Shown here: piece by piece, positions 1 to 7,144 of the stretch | Layout of the letters: each line of letters begins with the position of its first letter | How positions within the stretch are numbered: position 1 is the first letter of the stretch | Assembly (NCBI RefSeq): GCF_003815655.1 | Contig: NZ_CP033917.1 | Span: 2,294,001 to 2,358,000, forward strand | Origin: Chryseobacterium sp. G0201 | Lineage (GTDB): Bacteria > Bacteroidota > Bacteroidia > Flavobacteriales > Weeksellaceae | Length of the DNA: 64,000 bases | Direction of reading: 5' to 3' | Notes under the pieces: generated by a model | Databases searched by the model: none | Told to the model about the DNA's origin: nothing | Seen by the model: the letters and a program-made list of their open reading frames with translations, nothing else | Translations under genes and position numbers: made by a program

Positions 1-1
1 C

Positions 2-1021
2 AGAGTTCAAGGAATAACTATAAGAGGAGCTGGTTCTGTGCGTGGAGATCTAAGGAGTAAAGAAATAGCTGAAACAATCATTCAAAAAGGAAAAATTACA
101 ACGATAGATGTAAAATCCGACGCTGCCTACATGAAGTTTTTTGAGTCGGCTAAAAATTCAGAAGATATCTACCATACGTATCTTGATCATAGAAAAGATT
201 ACGCTGAAACGCCACAATATTATTTTGATGTAGCTCAGTTGTTTTTCAAAATCAATGATAAGAAAACAGGGTTAAAAGTATTGAGTTCTATCGCTGATTT
301 GGATATTGAAAATGAAGAATTATACAAATTATTAGCTTACAAATTAAAGCAGGCTGAGGTATACGATAAAGAACTTTGGATCAGTAAAAAAGTATTGGAA
401 TGGCGACCATTCGATCCTCAAAGTTACAGAGATTATGCGCTGGCTTTGGAAGATAGCAAAGACTATCAGGGCGCTTTAGACAATTTATATAAAATTTTAA
501 ATCAGTCATACACTCGTGAAATGGCCACTCGTGATAACGGAATTGAAGAAACCATCATCATGGAGATCAATGAACTGATCAGCAATCACAGAAATGAGTT
601 AGATCTTAAAAATATCAATCCTAAGATCATTGCAGATCTGCCTATGAATATCCGTGTGGTGATCAACTGGAACAAAGACAATACAGACATCGATCTTTGG
701 GTAACAGATCCTAACAGTGAAGGTTGCATATATTCTCATAAATCAACGGAGATTGGCGGAAGATTGAGTGATGATTTTACGGGAGGTTTCGGACCGGAGC
801 AGTTTTTACTGAAAAAAGCCATCAAAGGAAAATATAAAATTAAAACTAATTTCTTTAATGAAAATCAAGTAAGTATTGCGGGGGCAACAGCAATTATGGC
901 CGAAGTTTTCATCAATTACGCTTCCGGAAAGCAGGAAAGAAAAATAGTGGTTTTCCAAAATAAAAATGAGGCTGATACCAGTAATCGTGACGGCGTTTTG
1001 ATCGGAGAATTTGAATTTTAG
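2..1021 (+). CDS. DUF2135-type protein, 3' part only
   Basis: The frame is already open at the window edge (position 2), so the true start lies upstream; the GTG at 38 is probably internal. The visible part has a helical repeat-like segment (roughly residues 50-165 counted from the GTG) resembling TPR units, then a C-terminal domain with the DUF2135 pattern: a D-I-D-L-W-V-T-D-P core, a following Y-S-H, then G-G-R-L-S-D-D-F and G-P-E-Q-F-L-L-K-K. In Bacteroidota this domain commonly ends proteins that begin with VIT and VWA domains, but those would lie outside the window and cannot be confirmed. No enzymatic function can be read from the visible part. A strong terminator hairpin follows 40 bp downstream. 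Confidence 0.75.
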   Translation, partial: RVQGITIRGAGSVRGDLRSKEIAETIIQKGKITTIDVKSDAAYMKFFESAKNSEDIYHTYLDHRKDYAETPQYYFDVAQLFFKINDKKTGLKVLSSIADLDIENEELYKLLAYKLKQAEVYDKELWISKKVLEWRPFDPQSYRDYALALEDSKDYQGALDNLYKILNQSYTREMATRDNGIEETIIMEINELISNHRNELDLKNINPKIIADLPMNIRVVINWNKDNTDIDLWVTDPNSEGCIYSHKSTEIGGRLSDDFTGGFGPEQFLLKKAIKGKYKIKTNFFNENQVSIAGATAIMAEVFINYASGKQERKIVVFQNKNEADTSNRDGVLIGEFEF

Positions 1022-1059
1022 ATATAGGATGTAATATGTTAATATGAATGTTTAGTGTG

Positions 1060-1094
1060 GCAAGAGTCGGTTTTTATCGGCTCTTGCTTTTTTA
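1060..1094 (+). terminator. Rho-independent terminator after the DUF2135 gene
   Basis: A 10-bp stem (GCAAGAGTCG pairing with CGGCTCTTGC, one G-T wobble) is followed at once by a run of seven T. It lies 39 bp after the stop codon of the preceding gene. Confidence 0.85.
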
Positions 1095-1147
1095 TTGCTG
1101 AATTAGCATTAAAAATGATTATTTTTAAGTTGATAAAAATACTACCG

Positions 1148-1480
1148 ATGAAATCAATATTTATTTTTTTTCTTATCGTTTTTGGGATTCAGTTAAAAGC
1201 TCAGAAAGTTTTTTCAACAGAATATTCCAGTCAGGCAGATGTAAAAGTTTTTGTGGTTGAATATGAAAGTCAGGCCGATCTTAAAGTCTACAAAGTACAG
1301 TATGATAGCCAGGCAGGCGACAACAACGGAAAATGGTTTTTCACCCAATATGCAAGCCAGTCCAAAAAGAAAATATTCTTTGTTGATTATGAAAGCCAGG
1401 CTGATCTTAAAATCTTTTTTGTACAATACGACAGCCAGGCGGGATGGCGAAATGACAGTAAAAAATATTTATTGTACTAA
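1148..1480 (+). CDS. DUF6150-like exported repeat protein
   Basis: A small secreted or periplasmic protein of 110 residues with no known activity. The frame is open from 1055, but the upstream codons overlap the preceding terminator; the ATG at 1148 gives a clean signal peptide ending L-K-A-Q, so I prefer it. The mature part is almost entirely six copies of a 13-17 residue repeat of the form (F/Y)-x-x-x-Y-x-S-Q-A-(D/G), for example YSSQADVK, YESQADLK and YDSQAGDN. This matches the DUF6150 family of Bacteroidota. The repeats alternate hydrophobic and polar residues and probably form beta strands. It has its own promoter space after a terminator and appears monocistronic. Confidence 0.8.
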   Translation: MKSIFIFFLIVFGIQLKAQKVFSTEYSSQADVKVFVVEYESQADLKVYKVQYDSQAGDNNGKWFFTQYASQSKKKIFFVDYESQADLKIFFVQYDSQAGWRNDSKKYLLY

Positions 1481-1506
1481 CATACCTATCTGAAAAAAAT
1501 ATTTGC

Positions 1507-1863
1507 ACTACAAATCTACTTCTTTATTGTTTTTAACGTGTTGGTTTTCAAATTTTTAAACCTGTGAAGTAGATGTGTAGTAGGGTTATTTTGATATTTC
1601 TGCTGTACATTTGCAGTAGAAAATTCAACAAAAAATATTTCTATTGAGGATACGAAGATTTGTTGAAAATAAAATTTACATAGATGATGATTAAGTAAAT
1701 ATTTTCCCCCTCACATTGTTCCCAAAACAGTTGGTACTACTTTTTAGATGAAAAAAAATTATTAGAAAGAGGGGGAATATATTTTGATCACAAAAAAATA
1801 TAAGTATGGTTTTCCATATACTTAGTGTTGTGTTAAGCTTTTACATTTTGTAAAAGCTTTTTT
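1507..1863 (+). ncRNA. possible structured RNA region (candidate only)
   Basis: This gene-free stretch holds several nested inverted repeats. The arms 1507-1522 and 1566-1581 are 16 bp with one mismatch. The arms 1597-1605 and 1614-1622 are 9 bp. The arms 1704-1712 and 1769-1777 are 9 bp, perfect and C/G-rich (TTCCCCCTC with GAGGGGGAA). A hairpin lies near 1801-1824, and a 10-bp terminator stem with a T run closes the region at 1835-1863. No ORF explains that terminator, which sits 355 bp beyond the last stop codon. A TAnnTTTG-type element (TACATTTG, 1606-1613) could be a Bacteroidota -7 box but falls inside a hairpin. I do not recognise a known RNA family. Confidence 0.35.
1835..1863 (+). 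terminator. terminator hairpin without a nearby upstream gene
   Basis: The stem AAGCTTTTAC/GTAAAAGCTT (10 bp, loop of five) runs into a T tract. It is oriented for plus-strand transcription. The nearest upstream plus-strand gene ends at 1480, which suggests either a long 3' UTR or a separate small transcript. Confidence 0.7.
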
Positions 1864-1884
1864 CATTTAAATCTGAAATTCCAT

Positions 1885-1914
1885 AAAAAAACCTGCTCCT
1901 AAGAGCAGGTTTTT
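1885..1914 (-). terminator. terminator of the DUF4822 lipoprotein
   Basis: A perfect 8-bp stem ACCTGCTC/GAGCAGGT with a 4-base loop is flanked by A6 on the left and T4 on the right. It can end minus-strand transcription from the DUF4822 gene and may act in both directions. Confidence 0.85.
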
Positions 1915-1948
1915 CCCTTCATTATTAAAAAATTAACTTAACCATTCA

Positions 1949-2809
1949 TTAAGGTTCCAAATGGGTTACCTTCGTGTGGATAATATCATAAAATACAGTA
2001 GGATCACTCGCATTCGGAGTAATTCTGTAGGTGAATTTGTCGCTGTTTAATTCAAGAATTTCTACATCACGCGTAAAAATAACCGCTCCGCTGGTTGGAT
2101 CTTTTGCCACAATAGTTCTTGTTTTTCCGTCTGCAGAAATAGACCAGTCGCCCTGATTTCTCAGTACATTATTCAATCCATAAATAGCATAAGTTCCACC
2201 CGCTCTGAAGTAAGCATATCCTACATATCCTGCTACATTAGCGTCTGTTAAGCTCATAGCATTTCCATCTTTATCTTTTGCTCCTGTAGTTTCCCAAGCT
2301 GTAGAAGCTAAAGTTCTCTGACCATTACTTGGCTCAGCATGACCTGTTTTTGTGTGGATAATGTCATAATAAACAGACGGATCACTCGTATTTGTGTGAA
2401 TTCTATAAGTAAAAACATTTTTGTTCAGCTCAAGAATCTCTACATCACGTGTAAAGATCGTTGTTCCGTCAGGACGAAGAGCAGTAATTGTTCTTGTCTT
2501 TCCGTCCGCAGTTACAGACCATGTTCCCATTGATCTCAATGCATTAGTTAAACTGTAGATAGCAAATTTTCCATCACCATTAAAATAAGCGAAACCAACA
2601 AATCCGGCTACTGCTGGATTGTCTAATGCCACAGATTGTCCATTTTTGTCTTTAGCGCCAGTAGTTTCCCATGGAGTAGAAGATAAAACTTGTGAGGGAG
2701 TCGGTTGTTCCTCAACAATAACCTGATCATCATCATTTGAACAAGATACTGTGGTCGCAGTCAAGATGAAAGCAGTGAACAGATAACATAATTTTTTTAG
2801 TGTAATCAT
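1949..2809 (-). CDS. DUF4822 lipoprotein with two tandem domains
   Basis: An exported lipoprotein of 286 residues with unknown function. The signal peptide ends in a lipobox T-V-S-C (Cys23), followed by an acidic S-N-D-D-D stretch typical of surface lipoproteins in Bacteroidota. Two DUF4822 repeats follow (about residues 43-156 and 166-286). They are very alike: both contain WETTGAKDK, a V-A-G-(F/Y)-V-G-(F/Y)-A-Y-F core, FTRDVEILELN and a Y-D-I-I-H-T-K ending. The similarity points to an internal duplication. It is transcribed alone, away from the pectin genes, with its own terminator. Confidence 0.85.
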   Translation of the reverse strand: MITLKKLCYLFTAFILTATTVSCSNDDDQVIVEEQPTPSQVLSSTPWETTGAKDKNGQSVALDNPAVAGFVGFAYFNGDGKFAIYSLTNALRSMGTWSVTADGKTRTITALRPDGTTIFTRDVEILELNKNVFTYRIHTNTSDPSVYYDIIHTKTGHAEPSNGQRTLASTAWETTGAKDKDGNAMSLTDANVAGYVGYAYFRAGGTYAIYGLNNVLRNQGDWSISADGKTRTIVAKDPTSGAVIFTRDVEILELNSDKFTYRITPNASDPTVFYDIIHTKVTHLEP

Positions 2810-3076
2810 AATTTATATTTTTAAATCCTTGCAAACATATCCGTTATTAAAATCAAAAGATTGTACGAAATATCTCTTTTGTTGTAAAAAATATCACTTA
2901 TAGTTAATGTTTTCTTAAATTGAAGATATTCAAATGTAAAAAACTTAAAATTGATGATAATAAGTATTTAGAGAAAAGCTTTTATGAATATTTCTTGTCT
3001 AGCTATTTATTTAAGTTAAATTTCAAAATTTCATATCATTAATGAGTCTTTTTTATGCAGAACTGAAATAATTTTC

Positions 3077-3084
3077 TATTTTTG
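3077..3084 (+). promoter_or_regulatory. possible -7 box before the DUF4861 gene
   Basis: TATTTTTG fits the Bacteroidota -7 consensus TAnnTTTG exactly. A transcript starting shortly after it would leave only a very short leader before the ATG at 3100, and no clear -33 TTG is seen at the proper spacing. The assignment is therefore weak. Confidence 0.25.
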
Positions 3085-3099
3085 GTGAAACAACTCAAT

Positions 3100-4284
3100 A
3101 TGTTTTTAAATAAAATTTTTCTTTTTGGATCAATATGCGCAATCGGTTGCATTGGTGCAAATTCTTTATATGCTCAAAACTCAATTCAGGTTAAAAATAC
3201 ATTGGAGTTTTCTAGAAATGAGATAGTTTCAATTTCTTTAGCTCAATTAAAATCATTTTTAAATAAAAACAAAGAGTCTGATCTTAGAATAAAAGACAGC
3301 AACAATAAATATCTTCCTATTCAGTGGATTGATTACGATGGAGACGGGAAAAATGATGAATTACTTTTTCAGGCAAATATTGATGCAAAAAAAACAAATT
3401 CTTATACAATCGTAGCTGACGGAAAAACTCCGATTCCTGAAACCAAAGTTTCTACATATTCAAGGCTGGTTCCGGAACGAGCAGACGATTATACTTGGGA
3501 AAATGACAAAATTGCTTTCAGAGTGTATGGTCCGAAAGGTCAGCAGGAAGCTTTGCAGGGAGTTAAAGGAAGCACACTTTCCAGTGGCGTTGATATTTGG
3601 CTGAAAAGAACAGATCAACCCATTATCAATAAATGGTACAAAGGCTATTTGACTGATCCTATGTTTTATCACAAAGACACAAGAGGTGAAGGTTACGATC
3701 CTTATCAGGTTGGAGACAGCCGGGGAACAGGCGGAATCGGGATTTGGGTAAATGACAAACTTCAGATCTCTCAAAATTTTGTAACTTCTAAAACCATTAC
3801 GGAAGGTCCTTTGAGAACGGTTTTCGAATTAACTTACAATCCGTGGAGTGAATTTGGGGTTAAGGAAACAAAAAGAATTTCATTAGATATCGGCTCCAAT
3901 TTCTCAAAGTTTGAATCTACTTTTGAATCTGAAAACCAAGTTCCAAATTACACAATCGGAATTACTTTGCATAAAAATGAAGGTAAAACAAAATTAAACG
4001 ACAAAAACGGGTGGTATCTTCATTGGGAGAAAATTGATGATGCTTTTGTAGGAGAAGGTATTGTAGTAGATCCCAAAATTGTTGAAAAATCTGTTGCCTT
4101 TACATCTGAAATTCCGGATCAGAGTAATTTGTTGGTTGTAACAAAACCTTACAAAAAATTGGTGTATTATGCAGGATTTGCGTGGCAGAAAAGCAAGCAG
4201 ATCCAAACGCAGAAAGATTGGGAGAATATCTTACAAAGACAATCTCAGATCATAGCGAATCCCTTGATTATAAAAATTAAATAA
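3100..4284 (+). CDS. DUF4861 family protein of the pectin locus
   Basis: An exported protein of about 394 residues in the DUF4861 family, which is common in pectin utilisation loci; its activity is not known to me. The frame opens with TTG/GTG codons at 3082-3085, but the ATG at 3100 gives a standard signal peptide ending L-Y-A-Q and is chosen here. The N-terminal part has the family pattern of a carbohydrate-binding-like beta domain with W-I-D-Y-D-G-D-G-K-N-D-E-L. The central part has RTDQPIINKWY, a Y-H-K-D segment and GEGYDPYQVGDSRG-type residues; the C-terminus has W-x-x-G-x-x-W. It lies 9 bp before the PL10 lyase and is presumably co-transcribed with it. An operator-like palindrome sits inside its signal-peptide codons. 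Confidence 0.75.
   Translation: MFLNKIFLFGSICAIGCIGANSLYAQNSIQVKNTLEFSRNEIVSISLAQLKSFLNKNKESDLRIKDSNNKYLPIQWIDYDGDGKNDELLFQANIDAKKTNSYTIVADGKTPIPETKVSTYSRLVPERADDYTWENDKIAFRVYGPKGQQEALQGVKGSTLSSGVDIWLKRTDQPIINKWYKGYLTDPMFYHKDTRGEGYDPYQVGDSRGTGGIGIWVNDKLQISQNFVTSKTITEGPLRTVFELTYNPWSEFGVKETKRISLDIGSNFSKFESTFESENQVPNYTIGITLHKNEGKTKLNDKNGWYLHWEKIDDAFVGEGIVVDPKIVEKSVAFTSEIPDQSNLLVVTKPYKKLVYYAGFAWQKSKQIQTQKDWENILQRQSQIIANPLIIKIK
3139..3150. promoter_or_regulatory. operator-like palindrome inside a coding start
   Basis: GCAATCGGTTGC lies about 40 bp after the ATG of the DUF4861 gene. It differs by one base from the perfect palindrome before susC (GCAATCGATTGC) and matches the core of the site before the PL1 lipoprotein. 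It may be a repressor roadblock site, or chance, because it encodes part of the signal peptide (A-I-G-C). Confidence 0.35.
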
Positions 4285-4293
4285 TAAAATACA

Positions 4294-5316
4294 ATGATGA
4301 AATTTAAAATTTCTGTAATAGCAGCTTCTTTCATTACTGCTACGTTCTCAGCTCAGATAAAAGATACGTTAGCTGAAAAAATGTTGGTTTACCAGCTTCC
4401 GAACGGTGGTTGGGGAAAACAGCTTGATGATAAATCTGTGGTGGATTATTATTTACCCATCGATAAGAATCTTTTAAGTAAAATAAAAGCTACAGGAAAC
4501 GATCATGCAACGATTGATAACAACGCAACTTCCAGAGAGATCAACGGGTTGATAAAAGCTTATCAAACCACAAAAAATCAGGAGTATCTAAAATCTGCCG
4601 AAAAGGGAATTAAATATCTTCTTTCCATGCAGTATGAGAATGGTGGTTTTCCTCAATATTATCCGAATTCCGGGCTGTACAGAAAACAGGTTACTTACAA
4701 CGACAATGCGATGATCAATGCTTTGACGGTTTTATACAATGTTGCGGAAGGTAAAAATGATTTTGATGTTGTTGATTCAAGTTTAAAAGAAAAAGCAAAA
4801 TCTGCTGTAGAAAAAGGAATTCAATGTATTTTGAAAACTCAGGTTTTACAGAAAGGAATTCCATCTATCTGGGCAGATCAATACAACGAAATTACCCTGC
4901 AGCCCGATAAAGCCAGAGCTTTTGAACCTATTTCTTTAGCAACTGGAGAGTCAGTAAATATTGTAAAGTTTTTAATGATGCAAACGGCAACTCCTGAAAT
5001 TCAGAATTCAATTAAATCAGCTATAAAATGGTTTAAAGACAACAAAATTGAAGGCTACAGCTACAACGTTGCCAAACAAAACGGAAAAGCGGTAAGAACT
5101 TTAGCGGAAGATAAAAACTCCGTCATTTGGGCAAGATTTTATGATATTAATAACAATAAACCACTTTTCGGAGATCGCGACGGAAGCGTAAAATATAACT
5201 ATAATGATGTTTCTGAAGAAAGAAGAAACGGCTACAGCTGGTTTGGTGATGCGCCAGATAAATTGATCAATAAAGAGTTTCCGAAATGGGTGCAGAAGAA
5301 TAACGTGATGCCTTAG
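4294..5316 (+). CDS. pelA: pectate lyase, PL10 family
   Basis: An exported polysaccharide lyase of 340 residues that cleaves polygalacturonate by beta-elimination, giving unsaturated oligogalacturonides. A signal peptide (about residues 1-20, ending F-S-A-Q) is followed by an alpha/alpha-barrel-type PL10 domain filling the rest. Recognised motifs are TSREINGLIKAY, NGGFPQYYP, TYNDNAMINAL, SIWADQYNE, the segment from L-Q-P-D-K-A-R to F-E-P-I-S-L, ARFYDINNNKPLFGDRDG and ERRNGYSW. The length fits a single-domain PL10 enzyme. It follows the DUF4861 gene after 9 bp, forming a two-gene unit. Products would enter through SusC and feed KduI/KduD. Confidence 0.93.
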   Translation: MMKFKISVIAASFITATFSAQIKDTLAEKMLVYQLPNGGWGKQLDDKSVVDYYLPIDKNLLSKIKATGNDHATIDNNATSREINGLIKAYQTTKNQEYLKSAEKGIKYLLSMQYENGGFPQYYPNSGLYRKQVTYNDNAMINALTVLYNVAEGKNDFDVVDSSLKEKAKSAVEKGIQCILKTQVLQKGIPSIWADQYNEITLQPDKARAFEPISLATGESVNIVKFLMMQTATPEIQNSIKSAIKWFKDNKIEGYSYNVAKQNGKAVRTLAEDKNSVIWARFYDINNNKPLFGDRDGSVKYNYNDVSEERRNGYSWFGDAPDKLINKEFPKWVQKNNVMP

Positions 5317-5378
5317 GATTAGGGTTTGAGAATGAGAGTGAGAGTGTTTGAGAGTGGGAGAGTTGTAGATCTTTTGGT

Positions 5379-5545
5379 GTCATTGCGAGGAGCGGAGCGA
5401 CGAAGCAATCTTAATAAATAGCATTAAACATCATACTTAACCGTAAAGTTTGTCATCCTGACAGGATCAGAATCTCAATAGCTAAATTAACATCTCAAAA
5501 GATAATGAAATGAGATTGCTTCGTCGCTTCGCTCCTCGCAATGAC
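5379..5545. repeat. large inverted repeat (dispersed-repeat type)
   Basis: The arms at 5379-5411 and 5513-5545 are 33 bp each and complementary except for one base; a loop of about 100 bp separates them. Each arm carries TCATTGCGAGGAGC and GACGAAGCAATCT-type sequence, more G/C-rich than the surroundings. It lies in the 452-bp convergent gap between the PL10 and PL1 genes (5317-5768). Similar elements are widely repeated in flavobacterial genomes (general knowledge). A second repeat-like scrap (CTTCGACTCAGCTCAGCATA) lies at 5644-5663. No gene is seen in the gap. Confidence 0.8.
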
Positions 5546-5714
5546 GGAGAGCGCTTGGTGGCTGAGGTTCTCGAAGTCACCATTCCTAATACCCTAGCCC
5601 CGATTGAGTGAAAATCCTTTTTTTGAAAAAAAGATTGCAGTACTTCGACTCAGCTCAGCATAAACTTCAAGCGGGAAAAAGCTCCTAAATAAAAGGAAAA
5701 AATGACTGTAAATA

Positions 5715-5750
5715 GAAAATGACTGAGTACTACGCTCAGTCATTTTCGTT
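5715..5750. terminator. bidirectional terminator between convergent lyases
   Basis: A perfect 13-bp stem GAAAATGACTGAG/CTCAGTCATTTTC (arms 5715-5727 and 5735-5747) has a 7-base loop. It sits 19 bp past the stop codon of the minus-strand PL1 gene. A/T-rich arm ends suit termination from either side. Confidence 0.8.
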
Positions 5751-5768
5751 TCTAATTCTAATTTTTAT

Positions 5769-6881
5769 TTATAACGTATTGCAAATATTGCCTCCTAAAG
5801 TTGCGCCTGCATTGGCTGTAACGTCCGCTTTTACCGCAGAAACCGATAAAGCCGGAATTGTATATGGCGGGGTAAATGCTGTTCCGCTTCCTGCTGTATT
5901 TCCTGTTACATTCGTGAATGTATTTCCAGTAGCAGTTACCGCTGTGAATCCGCTCATTAAATTGATAGGTTCTTTCACGTTTTCAAAAACATTTCTGTCG
6001 ACGAAAATGTTGGCCTGAACTCCTGCTGCGATACATTTGTTACTTGCAGAGCTGTTAAAATAACTGTTGATGATATGTATTTTTCCAAATCTCACTCTTG
6101 GCATACGCTCTTTACATCCCGGTGCCCACCAGCAACGAACGAAAGTTACGTTTAACTTTCCTGCATCAGCAGTTGCGCCATCGCTTGATCCGATCAAATT
6201 CGAGAATCTGTGATCATCTGTTCCTCCTGAACCACCAAGTTTTGGAGCTTTCAGATAATGGAATTTCGTGTAAGAAACTGTAACAAAGTCTGATTTATTT
6301 TTAATATCAAAATTTCCGTCAACACCATCTCTGAACTCACAATGGTCGATCCACACATTTCTGCAATCATCTAAAATTGCATTGTCCCAACCGTCTGTGT
6401 CATAAGCTCCCGGCCCTTCAAAAATTAAATTTCTAACAACGATATTATTACATCTTTTAATATTGATAATTCCTGAACCGCTTGCCGTCTGGTCTGTAGA
6501 AACCAATTTTGCACCGCTTGCTCCATAAATTGTTTTTCCGGTCTGATCCTGAAGAGATAAACGTGTTGTAATGGTGATGGTTCCAGTCACTTTAATGACT
6601 TTTACCGCCGTGTTTTCGATCGCTGCTTTTAACTGCGCATAAGTCGTCACGGTAGTTTCTGCTGCAGTTCCGCCTCCTGTAGTTCCGCCATTTTGGGAAG
6701 CCCATCCCGGAGCAACGCAACTTGCGAGAGGAACAATGGCATTGGTTTCCAATGAACCTATATTAATAGCGTTTGGAATTTCCTGCAATTCACTTTTAAC
6801 ATCTTCCTGCCCGCAGCCTGTTAATGCAAAAGCTGAGCTTAGAGCTGCCATAAAGAAGGCAACTTTGATTTTTGTTTTCAT
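5769..6881 (-). CDS. pectate lyase, PL1 family, lipoprotein
   Basis: A surface lipoprotein lyase of 370 residues for polygalacturonate. The signal peptide ends L-T-G-C (Cys23). A low-complexity G/T-rich linker (about 63-80) leads into a right-handed beta-helix domain. PL1 hallmarks are V-W-I-D-H-C-E-F (176-183), nearby Asp residues of the Ca site (D188, D192), and R-M-P-R-V-R-F-G (259-266), which carries the catalytic and substrate-binding arginines. It is the second PL1 enzyme here and is clearly a different subgroup from the one at 18953. It has its own upstream region with an operator-like site 117 bp before the ATG, so it is probably controlled separately from the long minus-strand run. 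Confidence 0.92.
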   Translation of the reverse strand: MKTKIKVAFFMAALSSAFALTGCGQEDVKSELQEIPNAINIGSLETNAIVPLASCVAPGWASQNGGTTGGGTAAETTVTTYAQLKAAIENTAVKVIKVTGTITITTRLSLQDQTGKTIYGASGAKLVSTDQTASGSGIINIKRCNNIVVRNLIFEGPGAYDTDGWDNAILDDCRNVWIDHCEFRDGVDGNFDIKNKSDFVTVSYTKFHYLKAPKLGGSGGTDDHRFSNLIGSSDGATADAGKLNVTFVRCWWAPGCKERMPRVRFGKIHIINSYFNSSASNKCIAAGVQANIFVDRNVFENVKEPINLMSGFTAVTATGNTFTNVTGNTAGSGTAFTPPYTIPALSVSAVKADVTANAGATLGGNICNTL

Positions 6882-6997
6882 AGTTTATAATTTTTTATGA
6901 TTTGGTGTGGTGTAAAATTATTAAATATTTAATTAATCGTTTTATATTTTAACATATAAATATTTATATAATTATAATGTTATTTATTTTATTTATT

Positions 6998-7010
6998 CAA
7001 TCGGTTGCGC
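6998..7010. promoter_or_regulatory. operator-like site before the PL1 lipoprotein
   Basis: CAATCGGTTGCGC matches the palindrome found before susC, kduI and xylA at most positions (CAATCG-TTGCG). It lies 117 bp upstream of the PL1 start in AT-rich promoter DNA. It is a likely binding site for the LacI-type regulator encoded at 38402-39430 (inference). Confidence 0.5.
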
Positions 7011-7059
7011 TTTGTTGTTTAGTTATTTGTAGATGCGTAGTTTAAATTATAAATAAAAT

Positions 7060-7119
7060 TCCCGCAGATTTCAAAGGTTTTACAGAAAAAGATCTGTGTA
7101 ATCCGTGACATCTGCGGGA
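7060..7119. repeat. imperfect inverted repeat after the GH95 gene
   Basis: TCCCGCAGA and TCTGCGGGA face each other across about 42 bases, with further partial pairing inside. It lies 25 bp past the GH95 stop codon and could act as a terminator or mRNA end. The GCAGAT-rich composition resembles dispersed flavobacterial intergenic repeats. Confidence 0.55.
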
Positions 7120-7144
7120 GAATTATTTTATTGTTTTCCGGTAT

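Noticed and set aside
1606..1613. TACATTTG as a proven promoter of a small RNA
   Set aside because: It matches the -7 box but has no TTG at the proper distance and lies in a hairpin loop.
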